From: Streptomyces naganishii JCM 4654
Lineage (GTDB): Bacteria; Actinomycetota; Actinomycetes; Streptomycetales; Streptomycetaceae
NCBI RefSeq assembly: GCF_014650575.1
Contig: NZ_BMVF01000002.1
Coordinates: 310,001 to 374,000, forward strand
DNA length: 64,000 bases
Direction of reading: 5' to 3'
The notes under the pieces are model-generated. The model was not told the DNA's origin and searched no databases. It saw only the letters and a program-made list of their open reading frames with translations. The number at the start of each line of letters is the position of its first letter. The stretch's first letter is position 1. Positions 25,925-34,040 of the stretch are shown one piece after another. The translations under genes were made by a program, and so were the position numbers.

Positions 25925-26338
25925 TCAGTAGGAGTCGAGGCTGCTGCGCGGCGGTGGCGGTGCGGAGGCCTCGCCGGGAGTGGACAGCCTGCCGGCCTCG
26001 CTGCCGACGTCCACCCGCACCGACCGCATCTGCTCCAGCACGTCCAGGTCGTGCCGGGAGAAGCCGTCCCGGCTCATCCGCACGGCCTGCTCCAGCAGTT
26101 TCATCACCTCGCGGATGCGGACGGCGTCCTCGGCCGCCGCGCGGTGGAACTCGCGGTACGCCGTCGCCGCCGGCCCCCGCCAGCCCGCCTCGATACGGTC
26201 CACCAGGCCGTCCATGCGCTTCACCTGCTTGTCCAGGTGGTCCTGCATGTCGTCCAGGTCGCCGGCGAGCTTCGTCAGATCCTTGCCGGAGACGTGCAGG
26301 TCGGGCCCACCGCCCCCACCGCTTCCCCGCGTACCCAC
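25925..26338 (-). CDS. Second WXG100-like protein
   Basis: 137 residues from GTG 26338. A helical protein with Gly-Trp-Arg-Gly near 53-56 (W-x-G turn), a long second helix and a Pro-rich C-terminal tail ending Leu-Asp-Ser-Tyr. Its stop is 34 bp upstream of the first WXG100 start, so it opens the toxin operon. Longer than classical WXG100 proteins because of glycine-rich N- and proline-rich C-terminal extensions. No T7SS ATPase (EccC) is in the window. Confidence 0.72.
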   Translation of the reverse strand: MGTRGSGGGGGPDLHVSGKDLTKLAGDLDDMQDHLDKQVKRMDGLVDRIEAGWRGPAATAYREFHRAAAEDAVRIREVMKLLEQAVRMSRDGFSRHDLDVLEQMRSVRVDVGSEAGRLSTPGEASAPPPPRSSLDSY

Positions 26339-26434
26339 GTCGGTCCCCGTCCCCGTCGCTTCAGCACTTCAACTACCGTGCGCCCGCGACGGATTCTACG
26401 TGCCGCCCGCCGCGATCTGCCGTTCCGCACGGCG

Positions 26435-26479
26435 AAGGGGCCCGCCGCCCGTGACGTGAGTCCGGGCGGCGGGCCCCTT
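26435..26479. terminator. Hairpin terminator downstream of the carboxypeptidase gene
   Basis: A perfect 17-bp inverted repeat (26435-26451 and 26463-26479) around an 11-nt loop, between the minus-strand carboxypeptidase and the toxin operon. It should isolate the toxin operon from upstream read-through. Confidence 0.88.
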
Positions 26480-26495
26480 TCAGGGTGATCGTGGG

Positions 26496-27401
26496 TCAGC
26501 CGAGCCTGGCGAAGCCGTAGTTCAGGAGCTTGGTGGCGTCCGTGGCCCGCTGGCTGATCGAGGACGAGGCCAGGACGGTGCCGATGACCGTCTTGTTGTT
26601 GCGGGTGGCGGCGAAGACGAGGCAGTACTTGGCCTCCGGGCCGGAGCCGGTCTTCACGCCGATGGCTCCCGCGTAGCTGCTGAGCAGCGTGTTGGTGTTG
26701 GTCCAGGGCGCCATCGTGCGGGTGCTGCCCGTCCTGGTGATGGTCTTGGCCGTGTACGACTTGGTCTTCACGATCGAGCGGAACGTGGAGTTCTTCATCG
26801 CACTGCTGGCGATCTTCGTCAGGTCGCGCGGCGTGGAGTAGTTGTTGCCGTTGCCGATGCCGTCGAACGAGTCGAAGTGCGTGTTCTTCAGGTTGAGGCT
26901 CTTGGCCGTGCTGTTCATCTTGCCGATGAAGGACTTCACGCGCGCGCTCATCGTGGAGCCCGTGCCGTACTTGTCGGCCAGCGCGTACGCCGCGTCGCAG
27001 CCCGAGGGCAGCATCAGCCCGTACAGCAGCTGACGGACGGTCACCTTGTCGCCCACGATCAGGTGGGCCTGGGAGGCGTTGTTCTTCACGACGTAGTCGC
27101 TGTACGCCTTCTGGATGGTGACCTTGGCGTCGAGGTTCAGGTTCGACTGCGACAGCACGACCTTGGCGGTCATGATCTTGGTGGTCGAGCCGGTGGAGAG
27201 CGGGGAGTCCGCCGCCTTGGTGTAAAGCGACGTTCCCGTGGCGTTGTTCATCGCGTAGCCGCCCTTGGCCACGATCGACGGCGCGGTCACGGCCTGTGCC
27301 GGGACGGCGGTGAGCGCTCCGGTGGCCAGCACGGCCCCCGTGGTCACGGCGATCGCGGTGGCTCTGCGGAGGCGGCGGGTGGCCTGGATGCCGGTTTTCA
27401 A
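26496..27401 (-). CDS. Secreted D-alanyl-D-alanine carboxypeptidase (class A-type low-molecular-weight PBP)
   Basis: 301 residues assuming TTG at 27401, the only start that gives a clean signal peptide (basic Arg-Arg-Leu-Arg-Arg, hydrophobic core, Pro-Ala-Gln-Ala cleavage site near 33). The serine peptidase motifs are present: Ser-Thr-Thr-Lys (Ser-x-x-Lys nucleophile) near 69, Ser-Gly-Cys near 131 in the SxN position, and Lys-Thr-Gly near 249. It trims pentapeptides in the cell wall. Cys instead of Asn in the second motif is unusual against the textbook consensus. The start codon is the weakest part of this call. Confidence 0.85.
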   Translation of the reverse strand: MKTGIQATRRLRRATAIAVTTGAVLATGALTAVPAQAVTAPSIVAKGGYAMNNATGTSLYTKAADSPLSTGSTTKIMTAKVVLSQSNLNLDAKVTIQKAYSDYVVKNNASQAHLIVGDKVTVRQLLYGLMLPSGCDAAYALADKYGTGSTMSARVKSFIGKMNSTAKSLNLKNTHFDSFDGIGNGNNYSTPRDLTKIASSAMKNSTFRSIVKTKSYTAKTITRTGSTRTMAPWTNTNTLLSSYAGAIGVKTGSGPEAKYCLVFAATRNNKTVIGTVLASSSISQRATDATKLLNYGFARLG

Positions 27402-27609
27402 GTGAGGTACCCCGATTACGTCGAATGCCCCTACGGTGCGGCCGGTTTGGGGGACGGATGGGTGCCCGCAAAGCGGGGCCGCATCTGTCTGACTCGTAAC
27501 CGACGCAGATGGTTGTGCGGTTGCGGGGGTGGATTTCGCGGCGGCAGGTGGACGTCCGCATGCTGGACGCGACGGGGACATGTGTACGTGTTGTATCTAT
27601 GCTGTCGGC

Positions 27610-28275
27610 ATGAGCAGTCTGGCCGTGAAACAGTCCGTGAAGCAGCCGCCCGCCGCGGACCGCGTCTACGCCCACGTCAAGCAGGCCGTCCTGGAGCGCC
27701 GCTACGAGGGCGGCACCCTGCTGACCGAGGGCGAGCTGGCCGAGGCGGTGGGGGTCTCCCGCACCCCCGTGCGCGAGGCGCTGCTGCGGCTGGAGGCCGA
27801 GGGGCTCCTCAGGCTCTACCCGAAGAAGGGCGCCCTGGTCCTGCCGGTCTCCGCGCAGGAGATCGCGGACGTCGTCGAGACCCGGCAGCTGGTCGAGGAG
27901 CACGCCGCCAGGAAGGCCGTGCCGGCGCCCGCCGGGCTCATCGAGCGGCTGGAGGAACTGCTGGCGAAGCAGAAGGCGCAGGCCGCCGCCGGCGACTTCG
28001 CCGCGGCCGCCGTCACCGACCGCTGCTTCCACGCCGAGATCGTCCGCAGCGGCGGCAACGAGATCCTCTCCCGCCTCTACGACCAGCTGCGCGACCGCCA
28101 GCTGCGCATGGGCGTCGCCGTCATGCACTCCCACCCGGACCGCATCGCCAAGACGCTCGCCGAGCACGAGGAGATCCTCCAGGCGCTGCGCGCCCAGGAC
28201 GCCGAGGCCGCCGTCGGCGCCGTGCACCGGCACGTCAGCTGGTTCTCCCACCTCGCCCGGGGTGAGGTCCGGTGA
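27610..28275 (+). CDS. GntR-family transcriptional regulator, FCD domain
   Basis: 221 residues. A winged helix-turn-helix (about 18-80, Gly-Glu-Leu-Ala-Glu-Ala-Val-Gly-Val-Ser-Arg-Thr-Pro-Val-Arg-Glu-Ala) is followed by an all-helical FCD ligand domain (about 90-210). The latter has the metal-binding Asp and His pattern (Asp-Arg-Cys-Phe-His, Met-His-Ser-His-Pro, Glu-His-Glu-Glu-Ile). GTGA overlap with the MFS gene (28272-28275) shows co-translation, so it probably regulates export or uptake of the transporter's substrate, an organic acid in many FCD regulators. The 200-bp gap upstream has an AT-rich TGTACGTGTTGTATCTATG stretch that looks like its promoter/operator. Confidence 0.9.
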   Translation: MSSLAVKQSVKQPPAADRVYAHVKQAVLERRYEGGTLLTEGELAEAVGVSRTPVREALLRLEAEGLLRLYPKKGALVLPVSAQEIADVVETRQLVEEHAARKAVPAPAGLIERLEELLAKQKAQAAAGDFAAAAVTDRCFHAEIVRSGGNEILSRLYDQLRDRQLRMGVAVMHSHPDRIAKTLAEHEEILQALRAQDAEAAVGAVHRHVSWFSHLARGEVR

Positions 28276-29588
28276 GCTCGGCCACGGGTTCCGCCGCCCC
28301 CGTCGCGCTCCCGGCCGACCCGCCCGGCGGACGCCGCGCGGTCGCCGTGTGGAGCATCGGCGTCGCGGTCTACTTCGTCGCGGTCATCTTCCGTACGTCC
28401 CTCGGCGTCGCCGGCCTCGACGCGGCCGCCCGCTTCCACGTGGGCGCCTCGGCGCTGTCCACCTTCTCGATCCTCCAGCTCCTCGTCTACGCCGGCATGC
28501 AGATACCCGTGGGCCTGCTGGTCGACCGGCTCGGCACCAAGAAGGTGCTGGGGCTCGGCGCGGTGCTCTTCACGGCCGGGCAACTCGGCTTCGCCTTCTC
28601 CCCTTCGTACGGCACCGCCCTCGCCTCGCGCGCGCTGCTCGGCTGCGGGGACGCGATGACGTTCATCAGCGTGCTGCGGCTGGGCACCCGGTGGTTCCCC
28701 GCCCGGCGCGGGCCGCTCGTCGCCCAGCTCGCCGGACTGGTGGGCATGGCGGGCAACCTCGTCTCCACGCTGGTGCTGGCCCGGCTGCTGCACGGGCTGG
28801 GCTGGACCGCGGCCTTCGCGGGCAGCGCGCTGGCGGGTGTGGTCGTACTGGCGCTGCTGCTGCTCTTCCTGAAGGACCACCCCGAGGGCTTCGAGCCGGC
28901 CGCGCCCGCCCACCAGGGTGCCGCCTACGTCCGCGGCCAGATCGCCGCGTCCTGGCGTGAACCGGGGACGCGGCTGGGCCTGTGGGTGCACTTCACCACG
29001 CAGTTCCCGGCGATGGTCTTCCTGCTGCTGTGGGGGATGCCGTTCCTGGTCCAGGCGCAGGGGCTGACGCGGGCCGCGGCCGGTGAACTGCTCACCCTGG
29101 TCGTGCTGTCCAACATGGCCTTCGGTCTCGTCTACGGCCAGATCGTCGCCCGCCGCCACGCGGCGCGGCTGCCGCTGGCGCTCGGCACGGTAGCGGCCAC
29201 CGCCGTGATGTGGGCCGCGACCCTGGGGTATCCCGGCGGGCGGGCGCCGGTGTGGCTGCTCGTGGTGCTGTGCGTGGTGCTCGGCGCGTGCGGGCCGGGC
29301 TCGATGATCGGCTTCGACTTCGCCCGCCCGGCCAACCCGCCCGAGCGTCAGGGGACGGCCTCCGGCATCACCAACATGGGCGGTTTCATCGCCTCGATGA
29401 CGACGCTGTTCGCCATCGGCGTGCTGCTGGACGCGACCGGGGACGACTACGTCGTCGCCTTCTCCGCGGTGTTCGTGCTCCAGGCGCTGGGAGTCGGCCA
29501 GATCCTGCGGCTGCGGAAGCGGGCGGCGCGGCGCGAACGGGAGCGGCTGGTGGCCAGCCGGGTGGAGACGGTGCACGTGCCGGCGTGA
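28272..29588 (+). CDS. MFS transporter
   Basis: 438 residues with about 12 predicted transmembrane segments, 6+6. The Asp-Arg-Leu-Gly-Thr-Lys-Lys-Val loop-2 motif near 84-91 is characteristic of the major facilitator superfamily. GTG start overlaps the GntR stop. Substrate unknown. Its last codons are repeated 23 bp downstream. Confidence 0.88.
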   Translation: MSSATGSAAPVALPADPPGGRRAVAVWSIGVAVYFVAVIFRTSLGVAGLDAAARFHVGASALSTFSILQLLVYAGMQIPVGLLVDRLGTKKVLGLGAVLFTAGQLGFAFSPSYGTALASRALLGCGDAMTFISVLRLGTRWFPARRGPLVAQLAGLVGMAGNLVSTLVLARLLHGLGWTAAFAGSALAGVVVLALLLLFLKDHPEGFEPAAPAHQGAAYVRGQIAASWREPGTRLGLWVHFTTQFPAMVFLLLWGMPFLVQAQGLTRAAAGELLTLVVLSNMAFGLVYGQIVARRHAARLPLALGTVAATAVMWAATLGYPGGRAPVWLLVVLCVVLGACGPGSMIGFDFARPANPPERQGTASGITNMGGFIASMTTLFAIGVLLDATGDDYVVAFSAVFVLQALGVGQILRLRKRAARRERERLVASRVETVHVPA

Positions 29589-29611
29589 GGACCGCGCACG
29601 TGCCGGCGTGA
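29573..29611. repeat. 16-bp direct repeat over the MFS stop codon
   Basis: GCACGTGCCGGCGTGA occurs at 29573-29588 (end of the MFS gene) and again at 29596-29611, offset 23 bp. It parallels the duplications at 181-248 and 43341-43384. Confidence 0.8.
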
Positions 29612-29789
29612 CGGCCGGTCACACACCCGTGTGACAGGGCAACGTGCCCGCGTGACGGAGCACGTGCCCTCGGCCGGTCTCGAATCGGGCGAACAACTTA
29701 CGGAACCGTAACCCACGCCATCGGAACCTGCGTTGCCGTAACCAGGTGGGTCAGGGACGGGGGGTCAGCGCCGGAACGCCGGGGCGGCT

Positions 29790-30030
29790 TCTCGCGGTCG
29801 TCGGGCTGTGGCAGGATGCCGACGACGGACGCGGAGGAACTCCGGTGCGGGCCTCGACGGTCCAATTCCGGGGCGGGCCCGCCACTGTGACCGGGGAGCC
29901 GCCTCCCCCTGATGGCCACTGGCAGCCGGCGGGAGCCGGCGCTGGGAAGGCCGGGAGACGGCGTCGGCACTCAGCCCGCGGGGCCGGTGCCGGGATCCGG
30001 GAGCCAGGATATTCCGCCCGTCCCGCCGCC
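29790..30030 (+). ncRNA. Cobalamin (AdoCbl) riboswitch upstream of cobT
   Basis: Conserved blocks appear in order: GGAACTCCGGTGCGGG, then AATTCCGGGGCGGG, the hallmark CCCGCCACTGTGA (29878-29890), GGCCACTGGC (29914-29923), GCTGGGAAGGCC (29941-29952) and a B12-box-like GAGCCAGGATATTCCGCC at 30001-30018. This is the cobalamin riboswitch architecture; it lies 84 bp upstream of cobT, so it likely represses cobT when B12 is plentiful. The exact ends of P1 were not determined. The gap 29589-30101 otherwise holds no gene. Confidence 0.85.
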
Positions 30031-30101
30031 AGGCACGTCCAGCCCGGGCGCGGACCGACACGCGGCGGCGTGGAAAACCGCCGAATGCGGAAGGTTCTCC
30101 C

Positions 30102-31301
30102 GTGATGCCCTCGTCCGGCTCCGTCCCGGTTCGTCCGTCTTCTGATTTGTCTCCTGCTTCAGCCTCTGCTTCTGCCTCTGCCTCTGCTTCTGCCTTCGGG
30201 GATACGGCCGCTGCCGTCCCCGTCGTGGGCGCGCTGCTGGAGCGGACCCTGGCCGCAATCGAGCCGGCGGACCCCGCCGCCGTCGCGGCGGCTCGTGACC
30301 GCCAGAACCACCTGACCAAGCCGCCCGGATCGCTCGGCCGGCTGGAGGAGTTGTCGGTCCGGCTGGCGGGTCTGGCCGGGGTGTGTCCCCCGCCGGTGCC
30401 GGAACCGGCCGCCGTCGCCGTCTTCGCCGCCGACCACGGTGTCCACGCCCAGGGCGTCAGTGTCTGGCCGCAGGAGGTGACGGCCCAGATGGTGGCCAAC
30501 TTCCTGGCCTCGGGCGCCGCCGTGAACGTCCTCGCGGCACAGACCGGAGCCCGGGTGGTCGCGGTGGACGTGGGCGTCGCGACCCCGCTGCCCGGCGAGG
30601 ACGGCGACTCCGGGATCCTGCTGCGGCGCCGGGTCCGGGCCGGGACGGCGGACATGACCCGCGGGCCGGCGATGACCCGTCAGGAGGCCATCCGCGCCAT
30701 CGAGATCGGCATCGGGGTGGCCGGGCAGCTCGCCGACGAGGGCTGCCGCTGCCTGCTGACCGGCGACATGGGCATCGCCAACACGACCGCTTCCGCCGCG
30801 CTGATCGCCGTGTTCACCGGTGCGCGGCCGGACGACGTCACCGGTCACGGAGCGGGCGTCGACGAGAAGACCCGGCGGCACAAGGCGGACGTGGTGCGCG
30901 GGGCGCTGGAGTTGCACCGGCCCGAACCGCGGGACCCCGTGGGGGCCGTCGCGGCGGTCGGCGGCCTGGAGCACGCCGCGCTCGCCGGCTTCGTCCTCGG
31001 CGCCGCCGCCCGCCGGATCCCGGTGATCCTCGACGGCGTGATCGCCTCGTCGGCGGCCCTGGTCGCGGCCGCCCTGGCCCCGGACGCCCTGGCCGCCTGC
31101 GTCGCCGGGCACCGCTCGGCCGAACCCGGACACACCGTCGCCCTCCGGCACCTCGGCCTGGAACCCCTGGTCGACCTGGGACTCCGCCTGGGCGAGGGCA
31201 CGGGCGCGCTCCTGGCCCTGCCCCTGCTCCAGTCGGCGGCCCGCACGCTCAGGGACATGGCCACCTTCGACTCGGCCGGAGTCTCCGGCAAGCGGACCTG
31301 A
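30102..31301 (+). CDS. cobT: Nicotinate-nucleotide:dimethylbenzimidazole phosphoribosyltransferase
   Basis: 399 residues from GTG 30102 (ATG 30105 equally possible). After a Ser-Ala repeat (about residues 18-32) comes the CobT fold: Leu-Thr-Lys-Pro-Pro-Gly-Ser-Leu-Gly-Arg-Leu-Glu-Glu-Leu, Ala-Ala-Asp-His-Gly-Val, Ala-Val-Asn-Val-Leu-Ala, Leu-Leu-Thr-Gly-Asp-Met-Gly-Ile-Ala-Asn-Thr-Thr, and Leu-Glu-Pro-Leu-Val-Asp-Leu-Gly-Leu-Arg-Leu-Gly-Glu-Gly-Thr-Gly-Ala with the catalytic Glu. It activates the lower ligand of cobalamin for nucleotide loop assembly. The N-terminal Ser-Ala repeat, coded by TCT/GCC/GCT hexamers (30153-30192), is an add-on not typical of the enzyme. Regulated by the preceding riboswitch. 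Confidence 0.95.
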   Translation: MMPSSGSVPVRPSSDLSPASASASASASASAFGDTAAAVPVVGALLERTLAAIEPADPAAVAAARDRQNHLTKPPGSLGRLEELSVRLAGLAGVCPPPVPEPAAVAVFAADHGVHAQGVSVWPQEVTAQMVANFLASGAAVNVLAAQTGARVVAVDVGVATPLPGEDGDSGILLRRRVRAGTADMTRGPAMTRQEAIRAIEIGIGVAGQLADEGCRCLLTGDMGIANTTASAALIAVFTGARPDDVTGHGAGVDEKTRRHKADVVRGALELHRPEPRDPVGAVAAVGGLEHAALAGFVLGAAARRIPVILDGVIASSAALVAAALAPDALAACVAGHRSAEPGHTVALRHLGLEPLVDLGLRLGEGTGALLALPLLQSAARTLRDMATFDSAGVSGKRT

Positions 31302-31544
31302 CCGGCGGACCGCGCCGGCCCGGACGACCGCGTGGTCCCGGCCGCGCGGTCCCGGGTGGCACCGCGCCAACCGCGCGGTGCCGCCGCCCGGCGTTGGTCG
31401 CGTGCCACCGCCCGGAGCAACCGCCGGGCGGCGGTTAGCCGCCCCGCGCACGGCGGGCCCTGACGGCGGTGCGCCTACGGGCCCCCGCCGCGTCGGCTCC
31501 GGGGGAGGGGATCGACGGGAGACCGCCGCCGGAACGTACGTGTC

Positions 31545-32369
31545 TCAGTGCGTCACCGCGAAGTTGTCAAGGATCGCTGACGTCAGCGACTGGTCGCCCT
31601 CCGCCTTCACGCGGTCCGCCGCCGCCTCCGGGGTCACACGGCCGCAGGCCAGGCGGACGTAGGTCTCCCAGTCGAGGGTGAGGGTCGCGGCGGGGCCGAG
31701 CGCGGGGGCCGTCTCGAGGGTGCCGCGGCCCTGGATGTCGACGCGGATCGTGCGCAGGAACTCCACCGGGCCGTGCACGTCGAAGACGATCGCCGAACTG
31801 CGCGGGGCCTGCGCCTTCTCCGCCACCACGCCCGGAAGCAGGGCGAGAAGGTGGTCGCGGGCGATGTGGGCGCCCGGCGAGTCCAGGTTGCCGGGCCGGC
31901 CGAGGGCCGCGCGCAGGTCCTGCTCGTGCACCCAGATGTCGAACGCGCGGTAGCGCATGGCCTCTTCGAGGGTGATCTCCGCGCCGAGCGGGCCCCGCAC
32001 CTTGGTGCCCGGGTCACGGTTCTCGTTGCGCAGCTGGCGGTTGCGGCGGATGATCGTGTACTCCAGCTCGGAGGTCATCTCCGGCGCCGTGTGGTGCCGG
32101 CGGACGTCGACCTGCATCTCCATGTAGCGCTGGTGCTCGTTGGTGACGTGGAACAGGTCGCGGGGCAGCGAGTGGATGGGGCGCGGGTCGCCCAGCATCT
32201 CGCAGTCCATGCCGATGACATGCGAGACGAGGTCGCGGACCGACCAGCCGGGGCACGGCGTCCGCCGGTTCCACTCGCCCTCCACGAGGGGCTGTACCAG
32301 CTCGGATATCGCTTCGACGGAGTGGGTCCAGGCGTCGGCGTAGGGCTGGAGGGTGGGATGCAGACTCAC
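31545..32369 (-). CDS. Maleylpyruvate isomerase-family mycothiol-dependent enzyme
   Basis: 274 residues from GTG 32369, preceded by GAGGGG at normal spacing. The N-terminal DinB/MDMPI-type four-helix bundle includes Cys-Pro-Gly-Trp-Ser-Val-Arg-Asp-Leu-Val-Ser-His-Val-Ile-Gly near 36-50; the His belongs to the metal site. Phe-Asp-Ile-Trp-Val-His-Glu-Gln-Asp-Leu near 148-157 supplies the other ligands. A C-terminal SCP2-like domain is at about 190-270. Mycothiol replaces glutathione in actinomycetes, consistent with the taxon. The exact substrate is not inferable. Confidence 0.85.
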   Translation of the reverse strand: MSLHPTLQPYADAWTHSVEAISELVQPLVEGEWNRRTPCPGWSVRDLVSHVIGMDCEMLGDPRPIHSLPRDLFHVTNEHQRYMEMQVDVRRHHTAPEMTSELEYTIIRRNRQLRNENRDPGTKVRGPLGAEITLEEAMRYRAFDIWVHEQDLRAALGRPGNLDSPGAHIARDHLLALLPGVVAEKAQAPRSSAIVFDVHGPVEFLRTIRVDIQGRGTLETAPALGPAATLTLDWETYVRLACGRVTPEAAADRVKAEGDQSLTSAILDNFAVTH

Positions 32370-32450
32370 GGAACGGGACCCCTCGGCGGTCGGTACACGG
32401 GCAGGTTGTGGCGGTATTGCCAGTGGGAGGTGGCGGCGGTCGGCGGGCGT

Positions 32451-32503
32451 CTTGGAACTCCCCCGAGCTCTCGCTCCGCTTCGAGCAGGGGGGACCCCCA
32501 AGT
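32451..32503. repeat. REP-like GC hairpin element, copy 2
   Basis: Nested inverted repeat: outer CTTGG (32451-32455) pairs with CCAAG (32499-32503), inner C6 (32460-32465) with G6 (32489-32494), and a GAGCTC/GAGC centre. The GAGCAGGGGGGACCCCCA segment is shared with 16881-16898. It lies in the promoter gap before the carbon-nitrogen hydrolase. Confidence 0.6.
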
Positions 32504-32589
32504 TACGCTGCTGTGAAGCACCCCGGCAGTGCTTTCATGTGACGATCGTAGGCCCGTGTGGACGACTCGAATGCCAGGACGGTGGTAGT

Positions 32590-33384
32590 GTGCGCGCCTC
32601 GCTGATCCAGATCGCCGTGGACGAGGGCGAACCGGTCGAATCCCGGCGGCGGCGAGCGGCCGCGCTGGTACGCGAGCAGGCCGGGGCCGACCTGGTCGTG
32701 CTGCCGGAGCTGTGGACGACCGGGGCGTTCGCCTTCGACCGGTTCGCGTCCGAGGCCGAGCCGCTGGAAGGCCCCACCTACGAGGCGATGGCCAAGGCGG
32801 CGAGCGACGCGGGCGTGTGGCTGCACGCCGGCTCCGTCCCCGAGCGCGATCCCGAGGGCCCCCTCTACAACACCTCCCTCCTGTTCACCCCGTCCGGCGA
32901 ACTGGCCGCCGCCTACCGCAAGATCCACCGCTTCGGCTTCGACAAGGGCGAGGCCGTGCTGATGGGGGCGGGGCATGAGCTGGTGACGGTCCGTCTGCCG
33001 GACACCACCGTCGGCCTCGCCACCTGCTACGACCTCCGTTTCCCCGAACTCTTCCGCGGTCTGGTCGACGCCGGGGCCCAGACCCTGGTGCTCTGCGCGG
33101 GCTGGCCCGAACGCCGTCGTGAGCACTGGACGCTGCTGGCCCGGGCGCGGGCGGTGGAGGACCAGGCCTTCGTGCTCGCGTGTGGAACGGCCGGGACGCA
33201 CGCCGGGGTTCCGCAGGCGGGTCACTCGATCGTGGTGGATCCGTGGGGCGAGGTGCTGGCGGAGGCGGGCGCCGGTGAGGAGGTCCTCACGGTCGACTTC
33301 GACCCGGCGCGGACCGAGGTCACGCGCGAGGAGTTCCCGGCCCTGAAGGACCGCGTCCTGGGCCTGGCCCCACCGCGCCCCTAG
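32590..33384 (+). CDS. Carbon-nitrogen hydrolase (nitrilase superfamily)
   Basis: 264 residues from GTG 32590. The catalytic triad region is intact: Leu-Pro-Glu-Leu-Trp near 38-42 (Glu general base), Tyr-Arg-Lys-Ile-His near 107-111 (Lys), and Ala-Thr-Cys-Tyr-Asp-Leu-Arg-Phe-Pro-Glu near 143-152 (Cys nucleophile). Length and motifs fit the NIT2/omega-amidase-like branch that deaminates 2-oxo amides. Cytosolic. An alternative is a general amidohydrolase of other C-N bonds. Confidence 0.9.
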   Translation: MRASLIQIAVDEGEPVESRRRRAAALVREQAGADLVVLPELWTTGAFAFDRFASEAEPLEGPTYEAMAKAASDAGVWLHAGSVPERDPEGPLYNTSLLFTPSGELAAAYRKIHRFGFDKGEAVLMGAGHELVTVRLPDTTVGLATCYDLRFPELFRGLVDAGAQTLVLCAGWPERRREHWTLLARARAVEDQAFVLACGTAGTHAGVPQAGHSIVVDPWGEVLAEAGAGEEVLTVDFDPARTEVTREEFPALKDRVLGLAPPRP

Positions 33385-33431
33385 GCGGGGAAAGGGCCCG
33401 GAGCGGTCACGGCGGCAGCCGCCCCCCCCGC

Positions 33432-33932
33432 TCACTCCTCCCTCTCCTCCCGCTCCTTCTCCGCCAGGTGGATCACGCACACCGCCACCGCGATCAGCAG
33501 CGCCGGGTCGGCGTCGTCCCGTACGACGTCGACGCCGTAGGTCTCCACGACGCTCAGCCAGCGCCGCGAGATCACCGCGAGCAGTTCGCCGTCGTACTCG
33601 ACGGCGAACTCCCGGTCGAGGATCTTGCCGCTGACGTCGAGCTCGGTGCCGTCGACCAGGGTCACCCGGTAGTGGTTGCGCAGCAGCGACAGCCGCTTGC
33701 GGCGGATCTTGGCCAGGGCCTCCCCGCCCCGCTCGATCACCATCGTGTCCCGCAGCGCGAGCATCTTCTGGTGGATGTCGATCAGGACCCGCCCCTGGGC
33801 GTCCTTCAGCTCGAAGGTGTCCCGCAGCCGCATGGCCTTGCCGTCGACGAGGAAGACCTTGTTGCCCCGCTCGTCCTCGATCCAGTAGTCGTCCCCGATG
33901 CCGAGGATCCGGTCCCGCACGAGAAATCTCAT
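33432..33932 (-). CDS. LURP-one-related (tubby-like C-terminal fold) family protein
   Basis: 166 residues from ATG 33932, with GGTGAGGG upstream. A beta-rich pattern of short strands matches the LURP-one/DUF567 family: Tyr-Trp-Ile-Glu-Asp-Glu-Arg-Gly-Asn-Lys, Asp-Gly-Lys-Ala-Met-Arg-Leu-Arg-Asp-Thr, Leu-Lys-Asp-Ala-x-Gly. These proteins are scramblase-like folds with unknown bacterial function. The C-terminus ends in a charged Glu/Arg-rich tail. It converges with the carbon-nitrogen hydrolase. Confidence 0.8.
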   Translation of the reverse strand: MRFLVRDRILGIGDDYWIEDERGNKVFLVDGKAMRLRDTFELKDAQGRVLIDIHQKMLALRDTMVIERGGEALAKIRRKRLSLLRNHYRVTLVDGTELDVSGKILDREFAVEYDGELLAVISRRWLSVVETYGVDVVRDDADPALLIAVAVCVIHLAEKEREEREE

Positions 33933-34040
33933 GCCCTCACCGCTTCCCCGGCCACGCCGTGCCGACGCCGCCGGTAGGCCGAGGGGCTGAGCCGGGTGGC
34001 CGCCTCGGCCGTTGTCGGTGGCGGGTGGCACCCTTGATCC

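Noticed and set aside
26275..28251. 658-residue minus-strand frame across the carboxypeptidase and GntR genes
   Set aside because: It runs through two real genes in other frames and across a terminator; sequence is low-complexity Arg/His/Gln.
28433..28446. CACGTG-containing site in the MFS gene as a third parS
   Set aside because: Only the central 6 bp match; the flanks do not fit GTTT/AAAC.
31302..31544. Possible small gene or structured RNA between cobT and the isomerase
   Set aside because: Several GC inverted repeats but no start codon with ribosome binding site; more likely overlapping terminators.
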